A stretch of DNA of 64,000 bases from the NCBI RefSeq assembly GCF_001559865.1, contig NZ_LOHE01000090.1, positions 1 to 64,000 of the forward strand. Direction: 5' to 3'. The notes beneath the pieces were generated by a model. The model saw only the letters and a program-made list of their open reading frames with translations. It searched no databases and was not told the origin of the DNA. This document shows positions 50,563 through 61,049 of this stretch, one piece after another. Position 1 is the first letter of the stretch. Each line of letters begins with the position of its first letter. Origin of the DNA: Abyssisolibacter fermentans (GTDB lineage: Bacteria; Bacillota; Clostridia; Tissierellales; MCWD3). A program made the position numbers and the translations under genes.

Positions 50563-51368
50563 TATAAGCTTTTGAGGTGTTTTTTTTTACCTAAAATAAC
50601 TCTTAATACATTTGTTACTTCTAAATCCTTCTTTCCTAATCCATACCCTATTTTTTCTATTATCATCTCAGGCATATGAACAAACTCACTACTTATAGCT
50701 TTAACAATAGCTGCACCAGTAGGTGTTACAAGTTCACTTCTTATGCCTTTCGAATATACAGGAGTATCTTTTAATATTTCTATTGTAGCTGGCGCAGGAA
50801 CTGGAATAATTCCATGAGCACATTTAACAAATCCAGTACCTAGATGAATAGGAGAAGAATAAACTTTATCTACATTTAACATGTCTAAACATATAGCAGC
50901 ACCTATAATATCAACTATAGAATCTATAGCCCCTACCTCATGAAAATGAACCTGATCAATAGGTTTGTTATGTACTTTTGCTTCAGCGTTTGCTACATAT
51001 TTAAATATTTTCTTACTTAATACTTTTACATTATCATTAAGCTCACTATTATCTATTATATTTTCTATATCATATAAATTTCTATGGTCATGGTGATGAG
51101 TATGTTGGTGCTCATGATTATGTTCATGGCTGTGTTCATGTGGATGTTCATGATTATGTGTAGGATGTTCAATATTTACATAAAAATCAGTACCTGTTAT
51201 ACCATTCTTTTGATTAGTTTTAATGTCTATACTGAAACCATCTATATCTATTTTGTTTAATTCCTTAATAAAACTATCTTTATCTATTCCTAAATCTAGT
51301 AAAGCACCAATAGACATATCTCCACTTATACCTGACAGACAGTCAAAATATAAAATCTTTTCTTCCAC
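50562..51368 (-). CDS. larC: LarC, N-terminal part (LarC1), nickel-pincer cofactor biosynthesis
   Basis: 268 residues. 'ILYFDCLSGISGDMSIGALLDLGID' is the conserved N-terminus. A His-rich stretch of about 25 residues near 70-100 (HNHEHPHEHSHEHNHE...) fits nickel binding. 'VHFHEVGAIDSIVDIIGA' and 'GFVKCAHGIIPVPAPATIEIL' are family signatures. It ends soon after the A9 slippery run ('LGKKKHLKSL', stop). It works with LarB and LarE to build the nickel-pincer nucleotide of lactate racemase-type enzymes. No larA is in the window. Confidence 0.92.
   Translation of the reverse strand: MEEKILYFDCLSGISGDMSIGALLDLGIDKDSFIKELNKIDIDGFSIDIKTNQKNGITGTDFYVNIEHPTHNHEHPHEHSHEHNHEHQHTHHHDHRNLYDIENIIDNSELNDNVKVLSKKIFKYVANAEAKVHNKPIDQVHFHEVGAIDSIVDIIGAAICLDMLNVDKVYSSPIHLGTGFVKCAHGIIPVPAPATIEILKDTPVYSKGIRSELVTPTGAAIVKAISSEFVHMPEMIIEKIGYGLGKKDLEVTNVLRVILGKKKHLKSL
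50580..50588 (-). promoter_or_regulatory. A9 slippery site joining LarC1 and LarC2
   Basis: The minus strand reads GGT followed by nine A and CACC. In frame zero this is Gly-Lys-Lys-Lys-His and termination follows nine codons later. Slipping back one base gives Gly-Lys-Lys-Lys-Thr-Pro and continues into LarC2. Confidence 0.75.
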
Positions 51369-51388
51369 TTTGCATACCCCCGTATATT

Positions 51389-52135
51389 TTATAATCTATT
51401 TATTGTACTGGCTAAATAGCCTGCTCCAAATCCATTATCAATATTTACAACACCTATACCACTAGCACAGCTATTCAACATTGCAAGTAATGCAGCTATT
51501 CCATTTAAGCTTGCTCCATATCCTATACTAGTAGGCACTGCTATTACAGGTTTGTCAACTAATCCACCAACAACACTTGCTAAAGCACCCTCCATACCAG
51601 CCACTGCTATAATAACTCTTGCTTCATGCAATTTTTCTACATTGGATAATAGTCTGTGTATACCAGCAACCCCAACATCATATAACCGTTCTACTGTATT
51701 ACCAAAAGTTTCAGCAGTTATTGCGGCTTCTTCTGCAACAGGTATGTCAGATGTTCCACCTGTTACAACCAATATCTTATGTTCTGATTTTTTAATATCT
51801 TTCTGATTAACTACTATTATTCTAGCCTCATTGTAATATTTAATATTTTCACATAAATCTTTTATAGCATCATATTTATCTTTATCAGCTCTTGTTGCCA
51901 ATATACAAGTATCTTTTTTTAACATTCTTTCTACGATTCCTCTTACTTGCTCTGGCGTTTTACCTTCACAATAAATTACTTCAGGATAACCATTTCTTAT
52001 CTGTCTGTGATGATCTATCTTTGCATACCCAATATCTTCAAATGGTAAATCCTTTAAAACATTTAGTGCTTCATCAACATTGACATTTCCTTCTTTAACA
52101 TGTTTTAATAGCTGCCTGATACTATCTTCATTCAT
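51389..52135 (-). CDS. larB: LarB, nicotinate mononucleotide-type carboxylase/hydrolase
   Basis: 248 residues. It carboxylates nicotinic acid adenine dinucleotide and releases AMP in the first step of nickel-pincer synthesis. It has 'IGYAKIDHHRQIRNGYPEVIYCEGKTPEQV' (about 36-65) and a PurE-like C-terminal domain 'VVTGGTSDIPVAEEAAITAETFGNTVERLYDVGVAGIHRLL', ending 'VVNIDNGFGAGYLASTINRL'. It lies 20 nt upstream of larC in one operon. Confidence 0.95.
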   Translation of the reverse strand: MNEDSIRQLLKHVKEGNVNVDEALNVLKDLPFEDIGYAKIDHHRQIRNGYPEVIYCEGKTPEQVRGIVERMLKKDTCILATRADKDKYDAIKDLCENIKYYNEARIIVVNQKDIKKSEHKILVVTGGTSDIPVAEEAAITAETFGNTVERLYDVGVAGIHRLLSNVEKLHEARVIIAVAGMEGALASVVGGLVDKPVIAVPTSIGYGASLNGIAALLAMLNSCASGIGVVNIDNGFGAGYLASTINRL

Positions 52136-52524
52136 ATTTTTCTCCCGTCCCCTTCAATTTATTGCAAAATGCTTCACTATTCATAAATACTACATTAAAT
52201 TTATTGAAATAACTTAGTTTGCCTACCAATATAGTCACTAGGGAACTCTCTAATGTTTCTTTGAAAGCGTGACTTCAAGAGTTCGTTTCTTCATCGCTTC
52301 TAAGTAGAGAACCAAAATCTATAATTTTGAGTAAATCACTTACTCCTAGGAACGTAGTGAGTAGTGAGTTTCTTATTTATTTCAAGAAACGGGTTCTTGC
52401 CCAGCCGTCAAAGATTATACACATATTGAAAAAACTATATAATCACGTGCAGAGAGGGTTCCCCTCGCCAAAAACTTATGAGCTAAAACATTAAAAATTA
52501 TCCACATTTTCAAATTTGCATTTT
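52136..52524. other. larE-larB spacer with repeat-family module
   Basis: 389 bp with no gene. Positions about 52300-52375 ('AGAGAACCAAAATCTATAA' and 'CACTTACTCCTAGGA') belong to the internal module of the MITE-like family. The segment 52440-52470 has 'GCAGAGAGGGTTCC' and no known match. Confidence 0.45.
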
Positions 52525-53343
52525 TCAATTACCTATTTCCCTATTCAAACTACCAGTTTTATAGCCCTCTAAATCTAAACATATATATTTAAAACCTATA
52601 TCTTTAAGAGCAACTGAAATCTTATTTTTCAATTCTTTGTCTAATAGCCTATTCATATCTTCAGGTAAAACCTCTATTCGTGCTATAGTATTATGATGTC
52701 TTACTCTAAATTGATTAAACCCTAAATATTTTAAATATTCTTCAGCTTCTTCAATCATACTTAGCTTCTTTTCAGTTATTTCTTCGTTATAAGGTACCCT
52801 AGCAGCTAAACATGACATTGAAGATTTCTTCCACGTTTCTAGCCCTAGTTGTTTTGATAATACTCTGATATCTTGTTTAGTTAGTCCTGCTTCTAATAAT
52901 GGACTTATCACGTTTAGTTCCTTTAATGCTTTCATTCCCGGTCGGTAATCTTTTGTATCATCCATATTCGAACCATCAACTATTGTAGAAATACCGTGTT
53001 TTAAAGCTTCTTCTTTTATTTTAGAAAAAATTATTTTTTTACATTTATAACATCTATCAATCGGATTAGCCTTTACACTTTTTAAGTCATTTATACTCAA
53101 ATCAATAATAATGTGCTTAGTACCTATATTTTTTGCTAGCTTTCTTGCCTCATCAATCTCACTTTTGGGTTGAAACGCAGTATTTATAGTAATACATATA
53201 GCATTTTCATTTAATACATCTTTACATACTTTAGCCAAAAACGTACTATCTACTCCTCCCGAAAATGCAATAGCAACACTTTTAAGTTGTCTTAAACACT
53301 GTTTTAGATTTATTAGTTTTTGTTTTGCATCCAATTGAATCAC
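52525..53343 (-). CDS. larE: LarE, ATP-dependent sulfur transferase
   Basis: 272 residues. It supplies sulfur to the nickel-pincer precursor. PP-loop 'VAIAFSGGVDSTFLAKVC' near residue 22, 'DRCYKCKKIIFSKI' near 97, 'VDGSNMDDTKDYRPGMKAL' near 125, and 'SMSCLAARVPYNEEIT', which holds the Cys that acts as sacrificial sulfur donor in the Lactobacillus enzyme. Transcribed towards larB, but with a 389-bp gap. Confidence 0.93.
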   Translation of the reverse strand: MIQLDAKQKLINLKQCLRQLKSVAIAFSGGVDSTFLAKVCKDVLNENAICITINTAFQPKSEIDEARKLAKNIGTKHIIIDLSINDLKSVKANPIDRCYKCKKIIFSKIKEEALKHGISTIVDGSNMDDTKDYRPGMKALKELNVISPLLEAGLTKQDIRVLSKQLGLETWKKSSMSCLAARVPYNEEITEKKLSMIEEAEEYLKYLGFNQFRVRHHNTIARIEVLPEDMNRLLDKELKNKISVALKDIGFKYICLDLEGYKTGSLNREIGN

Positions 53344-53504
53344 TCCATAACTAATTTATTGGTTGTATTATATCATATACTAATGTCATTTTGTATTGAT
53401 ACATAAAACAAAAGCCTTATTTTCAAGTTGAATTTCAACGTAACTTTTTCCTTTTAAAAAAATTATATCCATTTTCAATATTTATATTGCATAAATTACT
53501 ATGT

Positions 53505-53548
53505 AAAAAAAATGATTGTACAAATTATTAATGTACAATCATTTTTTA
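53505..53548. terminator. Bidirectional hairpin between groEL and larE
   Basis: AAAAAATGATTGTACA and TGTACAATCATTTTTT form a perfect stem flanked by A and T tracts. It insulates the lar genes from groEL. The remaining 53344-53757 spacer shows no gene. Confidence 0.85.
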
Positions 53549-53712
53549 AAGTAATATATCTAAGTATATAGAAAATTTACTGCTACAAACAATATAGACC
53601 AGCATAACGATATAATTACTGTAGCATGATGATAGCTTGTCTCAACTTCCATACCTGAGAATTTAGTAACTAGCTAAAATTACTATAGTCATAAAATTAC
53701 TCTATTATAATA

Positions 53713-53742
53713 AAACCAACGAAGAATATCTCTTCGTTGGTT
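53713..53742 (-). terminator. Terminator of groESL
   Basis: AAACCAACGAAGA and TCTTCGTTGGTTT with a 4-nt loop, 16 bp after the groEL stop codon. Confidence 0.88.
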
Positions 53743-53757
53743 TATAAATCATATTTT

Positions 53758-55398
<1,641 letters not shown>

Positions 55399-55426
55399 TT
55401 ATAATCACTCCTTTTAAACTCATTAA

Positions 55427-55708
55427 TTATTCAACAACTGCTAATATATCATTAAGTTTTAAAATTGTATATTCTTGTCCGTCAATTTTTATTTCTGTTC
55501 CTGAATATTTAGAGAATATTACTTTATCTCCAATTTTTAATTCATTTTTTTTCTTATCATCTTCAGTTATAGAAGGTCCAACAGCTAGTACTTCAGCAAC
55601 TTGGGGTTGCTCTTTAGCGGAAGTTGGAAGTACAATACCACTCTTTGTTTTTTCTTCAGCTTCAACCTTTTTAATTACTACTCTGTCTCCTAATGGTCTA
55701 ATATTCAT
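55427..55708 (-). CDS. groES: Co-chaperonin GroES (Hsp10)
   Basis: 93 residues. 'MNIRPLGDRVVIKKVEAEEKTKSGIVLPTSAKEQPQVAEVLAVG' with the mobile loop near 17-35, and 'VIFSKYSGTEIKIDGQEYTILKLNDILAVVE'. It caps the GroEL chamber. First gene of the groESL operon behind CIRCE. Confidence 0.98.
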   Translation of the reverse strand: MNIRPLGDRVVIKKVEAEEKTKSGIVLPTSAKEQPQVAEVLAVGPSITEDDKKKNELKIGDKVIFSKYSGTEIKIDGQEYTILKLNDILAVVE

Positions 55709-55765
55709 ATTTCTTCCTCCTTAATAAAAATTTATTTGATTTTAATAAATTATCTAATTTAATTA

Positions 55766-55792
55766 TTAGCACTCAGCAATACCGAGTGCTAA
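55766..55792. promoter_or_regulatory. CIRCE operator (HrcA binding site)
   Basis: TTAGCACTC-N9-GAGTGCTAA, a perfect match to the CIRCE consensus, 58 bp before the groES start codon. HrcA represses groESL here until heat or misfolded protein titrates GroEL. hrcA itself is not in the window. Confidence 0.97.
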
Positions 55793-55962
55793 CACTTACA
55801 AATATAATGTTACATAATACACCATTATCAATCAAATGCCGTATTGAACCAATATTTAGTATAATTGTCGATTATACTAAATTATATTCATTTTTATCTG
55901 TTTTTTATTTATTTACTCCATATTCCTTTAGTTTATGACAATTAAGCACCAAATCTAATCAA

Positions 55963-57060
55963 TTACATATCAATCATACCTTTATTTTTTAATCTTTTAT
56001 CAATAATTCTTTCAATTAATGTTTTAATTATAGCTATTAAAGGTGCCCCCAAAAACATACCCATTAATCCAAATAAAGCTCCTCCTATTGTAATTCCTGA
56101 TATTATCCAAAATGGCTTTATTCCTACTTTATCTCCTAAAATCTTTGGTCCTAATATCCAGCCATCAAACTGTTGAAGCGCTAATATAATTATAGCAGTC
56201 CAAAACGCTTTGATAGGACTTACAAATAAAGTTATTAAAATTGCTGGTACCGCGCCTATAAATGGTCCAAAATATGGAATCATATTAGTAATTCCAACAA
56301 TTGTACTTAAAACAAGTGCATAGGGGTTTCCTGTTATCAACAATAATATAAAGCATATAATTCCAATTATTGCTGAATCCAAAAGCTTTCCTATTAAAAA
56401 TTTGGAAAAAATATCGTCCATCTCTCTTAAAACATCCAATATTTTATATGCACTTTTATTATCAATAAAGGCAAATAATATTTTTTTACTACCTATAACA
56501 AATCCTTCTTTGTTATATAACATAAATATAGCTATTATGAAATTAACCATTATGTTAAATAGTGAATGCGTAAAACCAACAGCCTTCAATGCTACACTGC
56601 CTAAACCTGGACCTACATAATCCATAATCTTTTGAATACTGCTATCAGCAAAATTTTCGATGTATGCTACTATATTATACTTTCTCAGAAACTCTATTTT
56701 ATATATATCTGATTGCAAGAATTTTTTAGTGCTTCTCATGAAATCCGGAAAACTTTTACCTAAATCTACAAAGTTATTTACAATTTCCGGTGCTGCAATA
56801 GCTATAATAAATATTACTATTCCTAAAACTATTAAATATGCAATTGTTATGCTAAGAACCCTATTACATTTTAATTTTTTTTCTACAATTCTTATAAGAG
56901 GATTTAATATGTATGCTATTATGAACCCTCCTAAAAACGGATTTAATATTTTAAAAAACATAGGTGCTACACTATCATTATTAATAATCTTAAATAACAA
57001 AAGGATAATAATCGCAACTGGTACCAGATTAATGTAGGGTATTTTAATTTTTTTGTCCAT
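55963..57060 (-). CDS. AI-2E family (UPF0118) membrane permease
   Basis: 365 residues, about eight membrane helices, PF01594 type. 'FLGGFIIAYILNPLIRIVEKKL' near 45, 'NMIPYFGPFIGAVPAILITLFVSP' near 255 and 'DGWILGPKILGDKVGIKPFWIISGITIGGALFGLMGMFLGAPLIAIIKTLIE' near the C-terminus are family signatures. Members have been linked to autoinducer-2 export or Na+/H+ exchange; the substrate cannot be told from sequence. Monocistronic. Confidence 0.9.
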   Translation of the reverse strand: MDKKIKIPYINLVPVAIIILLLFKIINNDSVAPMFFKILNPFLGGFIIAYILNPLIRIVEKKLKCNRVLSITIAYLIVLGIVIFIIAIAAPEIVNNFVDLGKSFPDFMRSTKKFLQSDIYKIEFLRKYNIVAYIENFADSSIQKIMDYVGPGLGSVALKAVGFTHSLFNIMVNFIIAIFMLYNKEGFVIGSKKILFAFIDNKSAYKILDVLREMDDIFSKFLIGKLLDSAIIGIICFILLLITGNPYALVLSTIVGITNMIPYFGPFIGAVPAILITLFVSPIKAFWTAIIILALQQFDGWILGPKILGDKVGIKPFWIISGITIGGALFGLMGMFLGAPLIAIIKTLIERIIDKRLKNKGMIDM

Positions 57061-57107
57061 TCTACTCTCTCCTAATCACTGTATTTACATAATTATAACA
57101 TATAAAA

Positions 57108-57180
57108 CCCAGATTATTTCATGAAAAATTAAATTATTATATGAAGCTCCTTCTTGAATGTGTAATCTATTAATATCAAA
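57108..57180. repeat. Truncated member of the MITE-like family
   Basis: CCCAGATTATTTCATGAAAA matches the family terminus, followed by 'TATGAAGCTCCTTCTT', like the start of the internal module. No second end is seen before the next gene. Confidence 0.45.
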
Positions 57181-57187
57181 TCATAAT

Positions 57188-58075
57188 TTAGTTATTTTTT
57201 CCTAGTTTTAATTCTCTTGCATAATAAAATAAATACTGTTGAGCAAACCCTGCATATGCTCCAAATTTATCTTGAGCAAATTCCTGTATATCTTTTAATT
57301 TACTACCTTCAGGCAAATAAAAATATTCCATAACTCTTTTAACCCAAACATCTATTGGGAATGCATCATGCTTTTCCATAGAAAATAACATAATACAATC
57401 AGATACCTTAGGTCCAACACCAGCAAATAACATCAATTCTTTTCTAGCATCCTCTGTAGATAAATTCTTCATTCGATATATATTCATTTGTTTCTCACCT
57501 ACAATAACAGCAGCATTAAAAATGTACTTAGCTCTAAATCCTACTCCACTTTTCAATAATTCTTCTATTCTCATTTCTTTTAAAATTTCAGGTTCAGGAA
57601 AACTATAATATGTTTGACCTTTATATTCACCAATTTTTTTGCCATAACTTTCACTTAATGCTTCTATACATTTCTTTATTCTTGGAATTCCATTATTAGC
57701 TGAAATAATAAATGATATTAAAGTTTCCCAAGGATCTTGATTTAAAATTCTCACACCATAACCAAACTTTATTGCTTTTTCAAGTATTTTATCATTTCTT
57801 AATTTCATTTTAATATGGTCATAATCTCTATTCAAATCGAAATATTTATACCAAATATCGTTGAAGTCTTTTAAATTACAATTATCTATATATAAAACAT
57901 TATCAGCAGACTTGACGTTGATAACTTTATTATATGCTACACCAGTATAACTACCATCTTCTTGTTCATTCCACCTAAAACATTGTCCACAGTCAAATAT
58001 ATGCTTTGCTTCGAAATTTTTAATGTTTTTTATTATAAGTCCATTATTTTTTTCTGCTATATCTAAATTTTCCAA
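57188..58075 (-). CDS. ogg: 8-oxoguanine DNA glycosylase/AP lyase
   Basis: 295 residues. Removes 8-oxoguanine from DNA. The N-terminal OGG domain has 'FDCGQCFRWNEQEDGSYTGVAYNKVI', and the HhH-GPD domain has 'QDPWETLISFIISANNGIPRIKKCIEALS' and 'LMLFAGVGPKVSDCIMLFSMEKHDAFPIDVWVKRVM'. The catalytic Lys (GPKVSDC) and Asp (FPIDVW) are both present. Stands alone between the permease and glutamate dehydrogenase. Confidence 0.93.
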   Translation of the reverse strand: MENLDIAEKNNGLIIKNIKNFEAKHIFDCGQCFRWNEQEDGSYTGVAYNKVINVKSADNVLYIDNCNLKDFNDIWYKYFDLNRDYDHIKMKLRNDKILEKAIKFGYGVRILNQDPWETLISFIISANNGIPRIKKCIEALSESYGKKIGEYKGQTYYSFPEPEILKEMRIEELLKSGVGFRAKYIFNAAVIVGEKQMNIYRMKNLSTEDARKELMLFAGVGPKVSDCIMLFSMEKHDAFPIDVWVKRVMEYFYLPEGSKLKDIQEFAQDKFGAYAGFAQQYLFYYARELKLGKNN

Positions 58076-58263
58076 TTTATCACCTCACTATCAATATTTA
58101 TATTATGATTATACCCAAAATATTTAAATTAGAACAAAATCTTCATTATAAATAATTTAAAATGTAATTTTATTTTAAACACCTAAATATATTTTCATAG
58201 TAGAAGCAATAAAGCAACCTATATTTATTCAGAATTCAATATATTTTATGATTCCTTGGTATA

Positions 58264-58293
58264 AAAAAAACCGTCATTATAGACGGTTTTTTT
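58264..58293 (-). terminator. Terminator of gdhA
   Basis: AAAAAAACCGTC and GACGGTTTTTTT with a 6-nt loop, 19 bp past the gdhA stop codon. A classic intrinsic terminator. Confidence 0.93.
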
Positions 58294-58311
58294 GTTTATT
58301 CATTATTTATT

Positions 58312-59658
58312 TTAATAGCAACCTTGTTTATACATTGCATCTGCAACTTTTGCAAAACCTGCTATATTGGCACCTGCAACTAAGTTGTATCCAAATCCAT
58401 AATTCTCTGCTGCTTTCATAGCATTATTATGGATATCTATCATAATCTGATGTAATTTTGCATCTACTTCTTCAGCTGTCCAAGAATATCTCATGCTATT
58501 TTGACTCATTTCTAAAGCTGATGTAGCAACTCCACCTGCATTTGCAGCCTTAGCAGGTCCTACTATAACATTATTATCTTGTAAATATTTCAATGCTTCA
58601 TTTGTTGTAGGCATATTTGAAACCTCTGTAACATATTTAACACCATTAGCTACTATTTTCTTAGCATCTTCTAATCTAATCTCATTTTGAGTAGCACATG
58701 GCATAATTATATCAACTTTAACTCCCCAAGGTCTTTCTCCTTGGAAGAATTCTACGCCGTATTTATCAGCATAGTCTTGGATTTTATCTCTACCTGAAGC
58801 TCTTAATTCAAGCATGTAATCTATTTTTTCACCTGAAATTCCATTTGGATCATAAATGTATCCGTCTGGACCAGAAAGTGTTACAACTTTTCCACCTAAT
58901 TCAGTAATTTTTTGTACAGCACCCCAAGCAACGTTACCAAAACCAGATACGGCAACAGTTTTACCTTCAAAAGTTTCACCTTCATGCTTAAGTATTTCTT
59001 GGCAGAAATATGTTGCACCAAAACCAGTTGCTTCTGGTCTTATTAAACTACCACCATAAGATAATGCTTTACCAGTAAGTACTCCGTTTTCAAATGCTCC
59101 TCTTATTCTTCTATATTGTCCATATAAGTATCCTATCTCTCTTGGTCCAACTCCCATATCTCCTGCTGGTACGTCTACATCAGGTCCAATATGTCTGTAA
59201 AGCTCTGTCATAAAGCTTTGGCAGAATCTAAGTATCTCAGCATCAGATCTTCCTCTTGGGTCAAAATCTGATCCACCTTTACCTCCACCTATTGGAAGTC
59301 CAGTTAATGCATTTTTCAATATTTGTTCAAATCCTAAGAATTTAATGATTCCAATATAAACTGATGGATGGAATCTTAGTCCTCCCTTATAAGGTCCTAT
59401 TGCTCCATTAAACTGTACTCTAAATCCTCTGTTTACATGAAGTTTACCATTGTCATCATACCATGGAACTTTAAACATAATTTGTCTCTCTGGCTCACAG
59501 AATCTGTCTAATAAATTAGCTTCTACATACTCTGGATGTTTTTCAATAACAGGCCCTAAAGAATTTAAAACCTCTTCAACTGCTTGTAAAAACTCTGGTT
59601 CATGTGGATTTCTTTTTTGTACTCTCTCAAATACTTCTTTAATATAAGCTTTGGACAT
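58312..59658 (-). CDS. gdhA: Glutamate dehydrogenase GdhA
   Basis: 448 residues, the hexameric small-subunit family. 'FRVQFNGAIGPYKGGLRFHPSVYIGIIKFLGFEQILKNALTGLPIGGGKGGSDFDP' contains the catalytic Lys region. The Rossmann domain has 'VAVSGFGNVAWGAVQKITELG', and 'AKAANAGGVATSALEMSQNSMRYSW' is typical. Interconverts glutamate and 2-oxoglutarate plus ammonia; the NADP or NAD preference is not certain. Monocistronic, with a possible Rex site in its leader. Fits a peptide-fermenting lifestyle. Confidence 0.96.
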   Translation of the reverse strand: MSKAYIKEVFERVQKRNPHEPEFLQAVEEVLNSLGPVIEKHPEYVEANLLDRFCEPERQIMFKVPWYDDNGKLHVNRGFRVQFNGAIGPYKGGLRFHPSVYIGIIKFLGFEQILKNALTGLPIGGGKGGSDFDPRGRSDAEILRFCQSFMTELYRHIGPDVDVPAGDMGVGPREIGYLYGQYRRIRGAFENGVLTGKALSYGGSLIRPEATGFGATYFCQEILKHEGETFEGKTVAVSGFGNVAWGAVQKITELGGKVVTLSGPDGYIYDPNGISGEKIDYMLELRASGRDKIQDYADKYGVEFFQGERPWGVKVDIIMPCATQNEIRLEDAKKIVANGVKYVTEVSNMPTTNEALKYLQDNNVIVGPAKAANAGGVATSALEMSQNSMRYSWTAEEVDAKLHQIMIDIHNNAMKAAENYGFGYNLVAGANIAGFAKVADAMYKQGCY

Positions 59659-60086
59659 GTAAAGACCTCCTTATAAATTGTTAATTTTTTAACTTCCTGG
59701 AAACTTAAAATTATTTTCCTAAAAATTAGGACTCCCCTCTTCACACTGTAATAATAACACAGGCAAATTTTTTTGTAAATATATTTATTAATCAAATTCA
59801 TAATAAATCTACAAAATAACTTGAATCTGCAAGGTTGATTTACACTTGAGTCGTGTAAAAAATTTATAGCTACCTTCAATCAATTTTTATAAACAAAAAG
59901 TGAACTAACTTTATTGAAGTAAAACACCTATACTTTGTACGAAAACTTACTTTAACCTTAAATTAAAAATTTTTTTCTTATATTTATAGGTGTAAGGTTT
60001 TAAAAATTACAAAAATAAAAATATCCTATTTGAAACTATGATAACGTTTTCTTGCAAATAACAGAATTATTAAAATTTGTTTATTA
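59659..60086. other. gdhA upstream region
   Basis: 428 bp, AT-rich, no gene. It holds the candidate Rex site (59678-59695), and the gdhA promoter should lie between about 59700 and 59850. No terminator is obvious for the P-loop gene to the right. Confidence 0.4.
59678..59695. promoter_or_regulatory. Candidate Rex operator in front of gdhA
   Basis: TTGTTAATTTTTTAACTT matches the clostridial Rex consensus TTGTTAA-N4-TTAACAA except for the last two bases. It lies 20 bp before the start codon. AT richness makes chance matches plausible. rex itself is 1.4 kb away. Confidence 0.35.
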
Positions 60087-60899
60087 TTATTTAAATCTTA
60101 ACTTTTTTACGCAAACATTTACAGACAATATATTTAATGAAGTCATATGTTCAATTTCCTTTATTATTCTCTTTTGAAGTATTCCCATCAGAAAACAAAT
60201 ATTTTTGCCATATTGCATAATTACATCTAAATTAATAATAATTCCTTGCGCTTTACTTTCTATATATATATTACTGCATTTATCTATATCTTCTGTTTTT
60301 TCACATGAATATTTTACTAGGTTTTTTAATACATTTTGAGATATTGTATATTTTCCAAGATAACTATAAGTAGGTCTCACTACAGATTTTTCAATAAATT
60401 GCTCTTTTGTACTACCCTTTTTCTTAAATATTTTAAGTTTATCTATAAAATATCCTGAAAAATCCTTTTTTATTTCAAATGTAGGAACAGGTATAACATG
60501 CTTACCTTCCTGAAATCTACAATTATTTGCTATATCAATTTCATCTCTAGTAGATATGTCTTCTATTTTAATATATTTATCAATTTTATCTAATTCTAAA
60601 GCTTCTATTATCCTATTAATCATTTTTGTTGATGTACCTAAAATAAGCAATTTCTGCGGGTTTTCTTTTCTTAAAGCATTAATTACGTTATATTTATGAT
60701 TATCCTCTAAAAACAATGCTCTTTTAACTGCGCTTATTGTAGTTTTCTCACTTTTGGCTGATTTTCCAGTTAAAATTTTATTACCTTTTATCAATAAACC
60801 ATCGTCTATAATGTATTGTATATTATATTTTTTTGCAATTAGCATAGATTTATAACTTTTACCGGTACCGCTTTTACCTACTAATGCCAAAACCTTCAT
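60087..60899 (-). CDS. P-loop NTPase fused to an Asp23/Gls24-like domain
   Basis: 270 residues. The N-terminal part is a nucleotide-binding domain: Walker A 'LVGKSGTGKSYKS' (residues 6-18). The middle (30-165) has 'KLLILGTSTKMINRIIEAL' but no obvious kinase lid. The C-terminal 100 residues ('YSYLGKYTISQNVLKNLVKYSCEK...GIIINLDVIMQYGKNICFLMGILQKRIIKEIEHMTSLNILSVNVCVKKLRF') follow the Asp23/Gls24 (DUF322) pattern, including the 'YG.N' and 'MT.L.V..VNV.V' motifs. I know no defined function for this fusion. Divergence and codon use are like the neighbours. Confidence 0.75.
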   Translation of the reverse strand: MKVLALVGKSGTGKSYKSMLIAKKYNIQYIIDDGLLIKGNKILTGKSAKSEKTTISAVKRALFLEDNHKYNVINALRKENPQKLLILGTSTKMINRIIEALELDKIDKYIKIEDISTRDEIDIANNCRFQEGKHVIPVPTFEIKKDFSGYFIDKLKIFKKKGSTKEQFIEKSVVRPTYSYLGKYTISQNVLKNLVKYSCEKTEDIDKCSNIYIESKAQGIIINLDVIMQYGKNICFLMGILQKRIIKEIEHMTSLNILSVNVCVKKLRFK

Positions 60900-61019
60900 A
60901 TTATCCTCCCATTAGAATAAATCTTTAATTGTAAATATTTTTCAATATAGATTTACACTCCACAAAACGAAAATTATACTTATCTTAAGTTTTATAATTT
61001 CCTATGCATTACAAATAGA

Positions 61020-61039
61020 CCAGAGTTTGATTACTCTGG
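61020..61039 (-). terminator. Possible terminator of rex
   Basis: CCAGAGT and ACTCTGG flank a 6-nt loop just past the rex stop codon; the T tract is imperfect. Confidence 0.5.
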
Positions 61040-61049
61040 CTTTGAATTA

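Noticed and set aside
50140-51368. larC as a broken pseudogene
   Set aside because: The two frames join cleanly at an A9 run and both halves keep all family motifs. The same split is functional in Lactobacillus plantarum.
59565-59879. 104-residue ORF overlapping the gdhA start
   Set aside because: It overlaps gdhA in another frame, lacks a ribosome binding site and has no recognisable domain.
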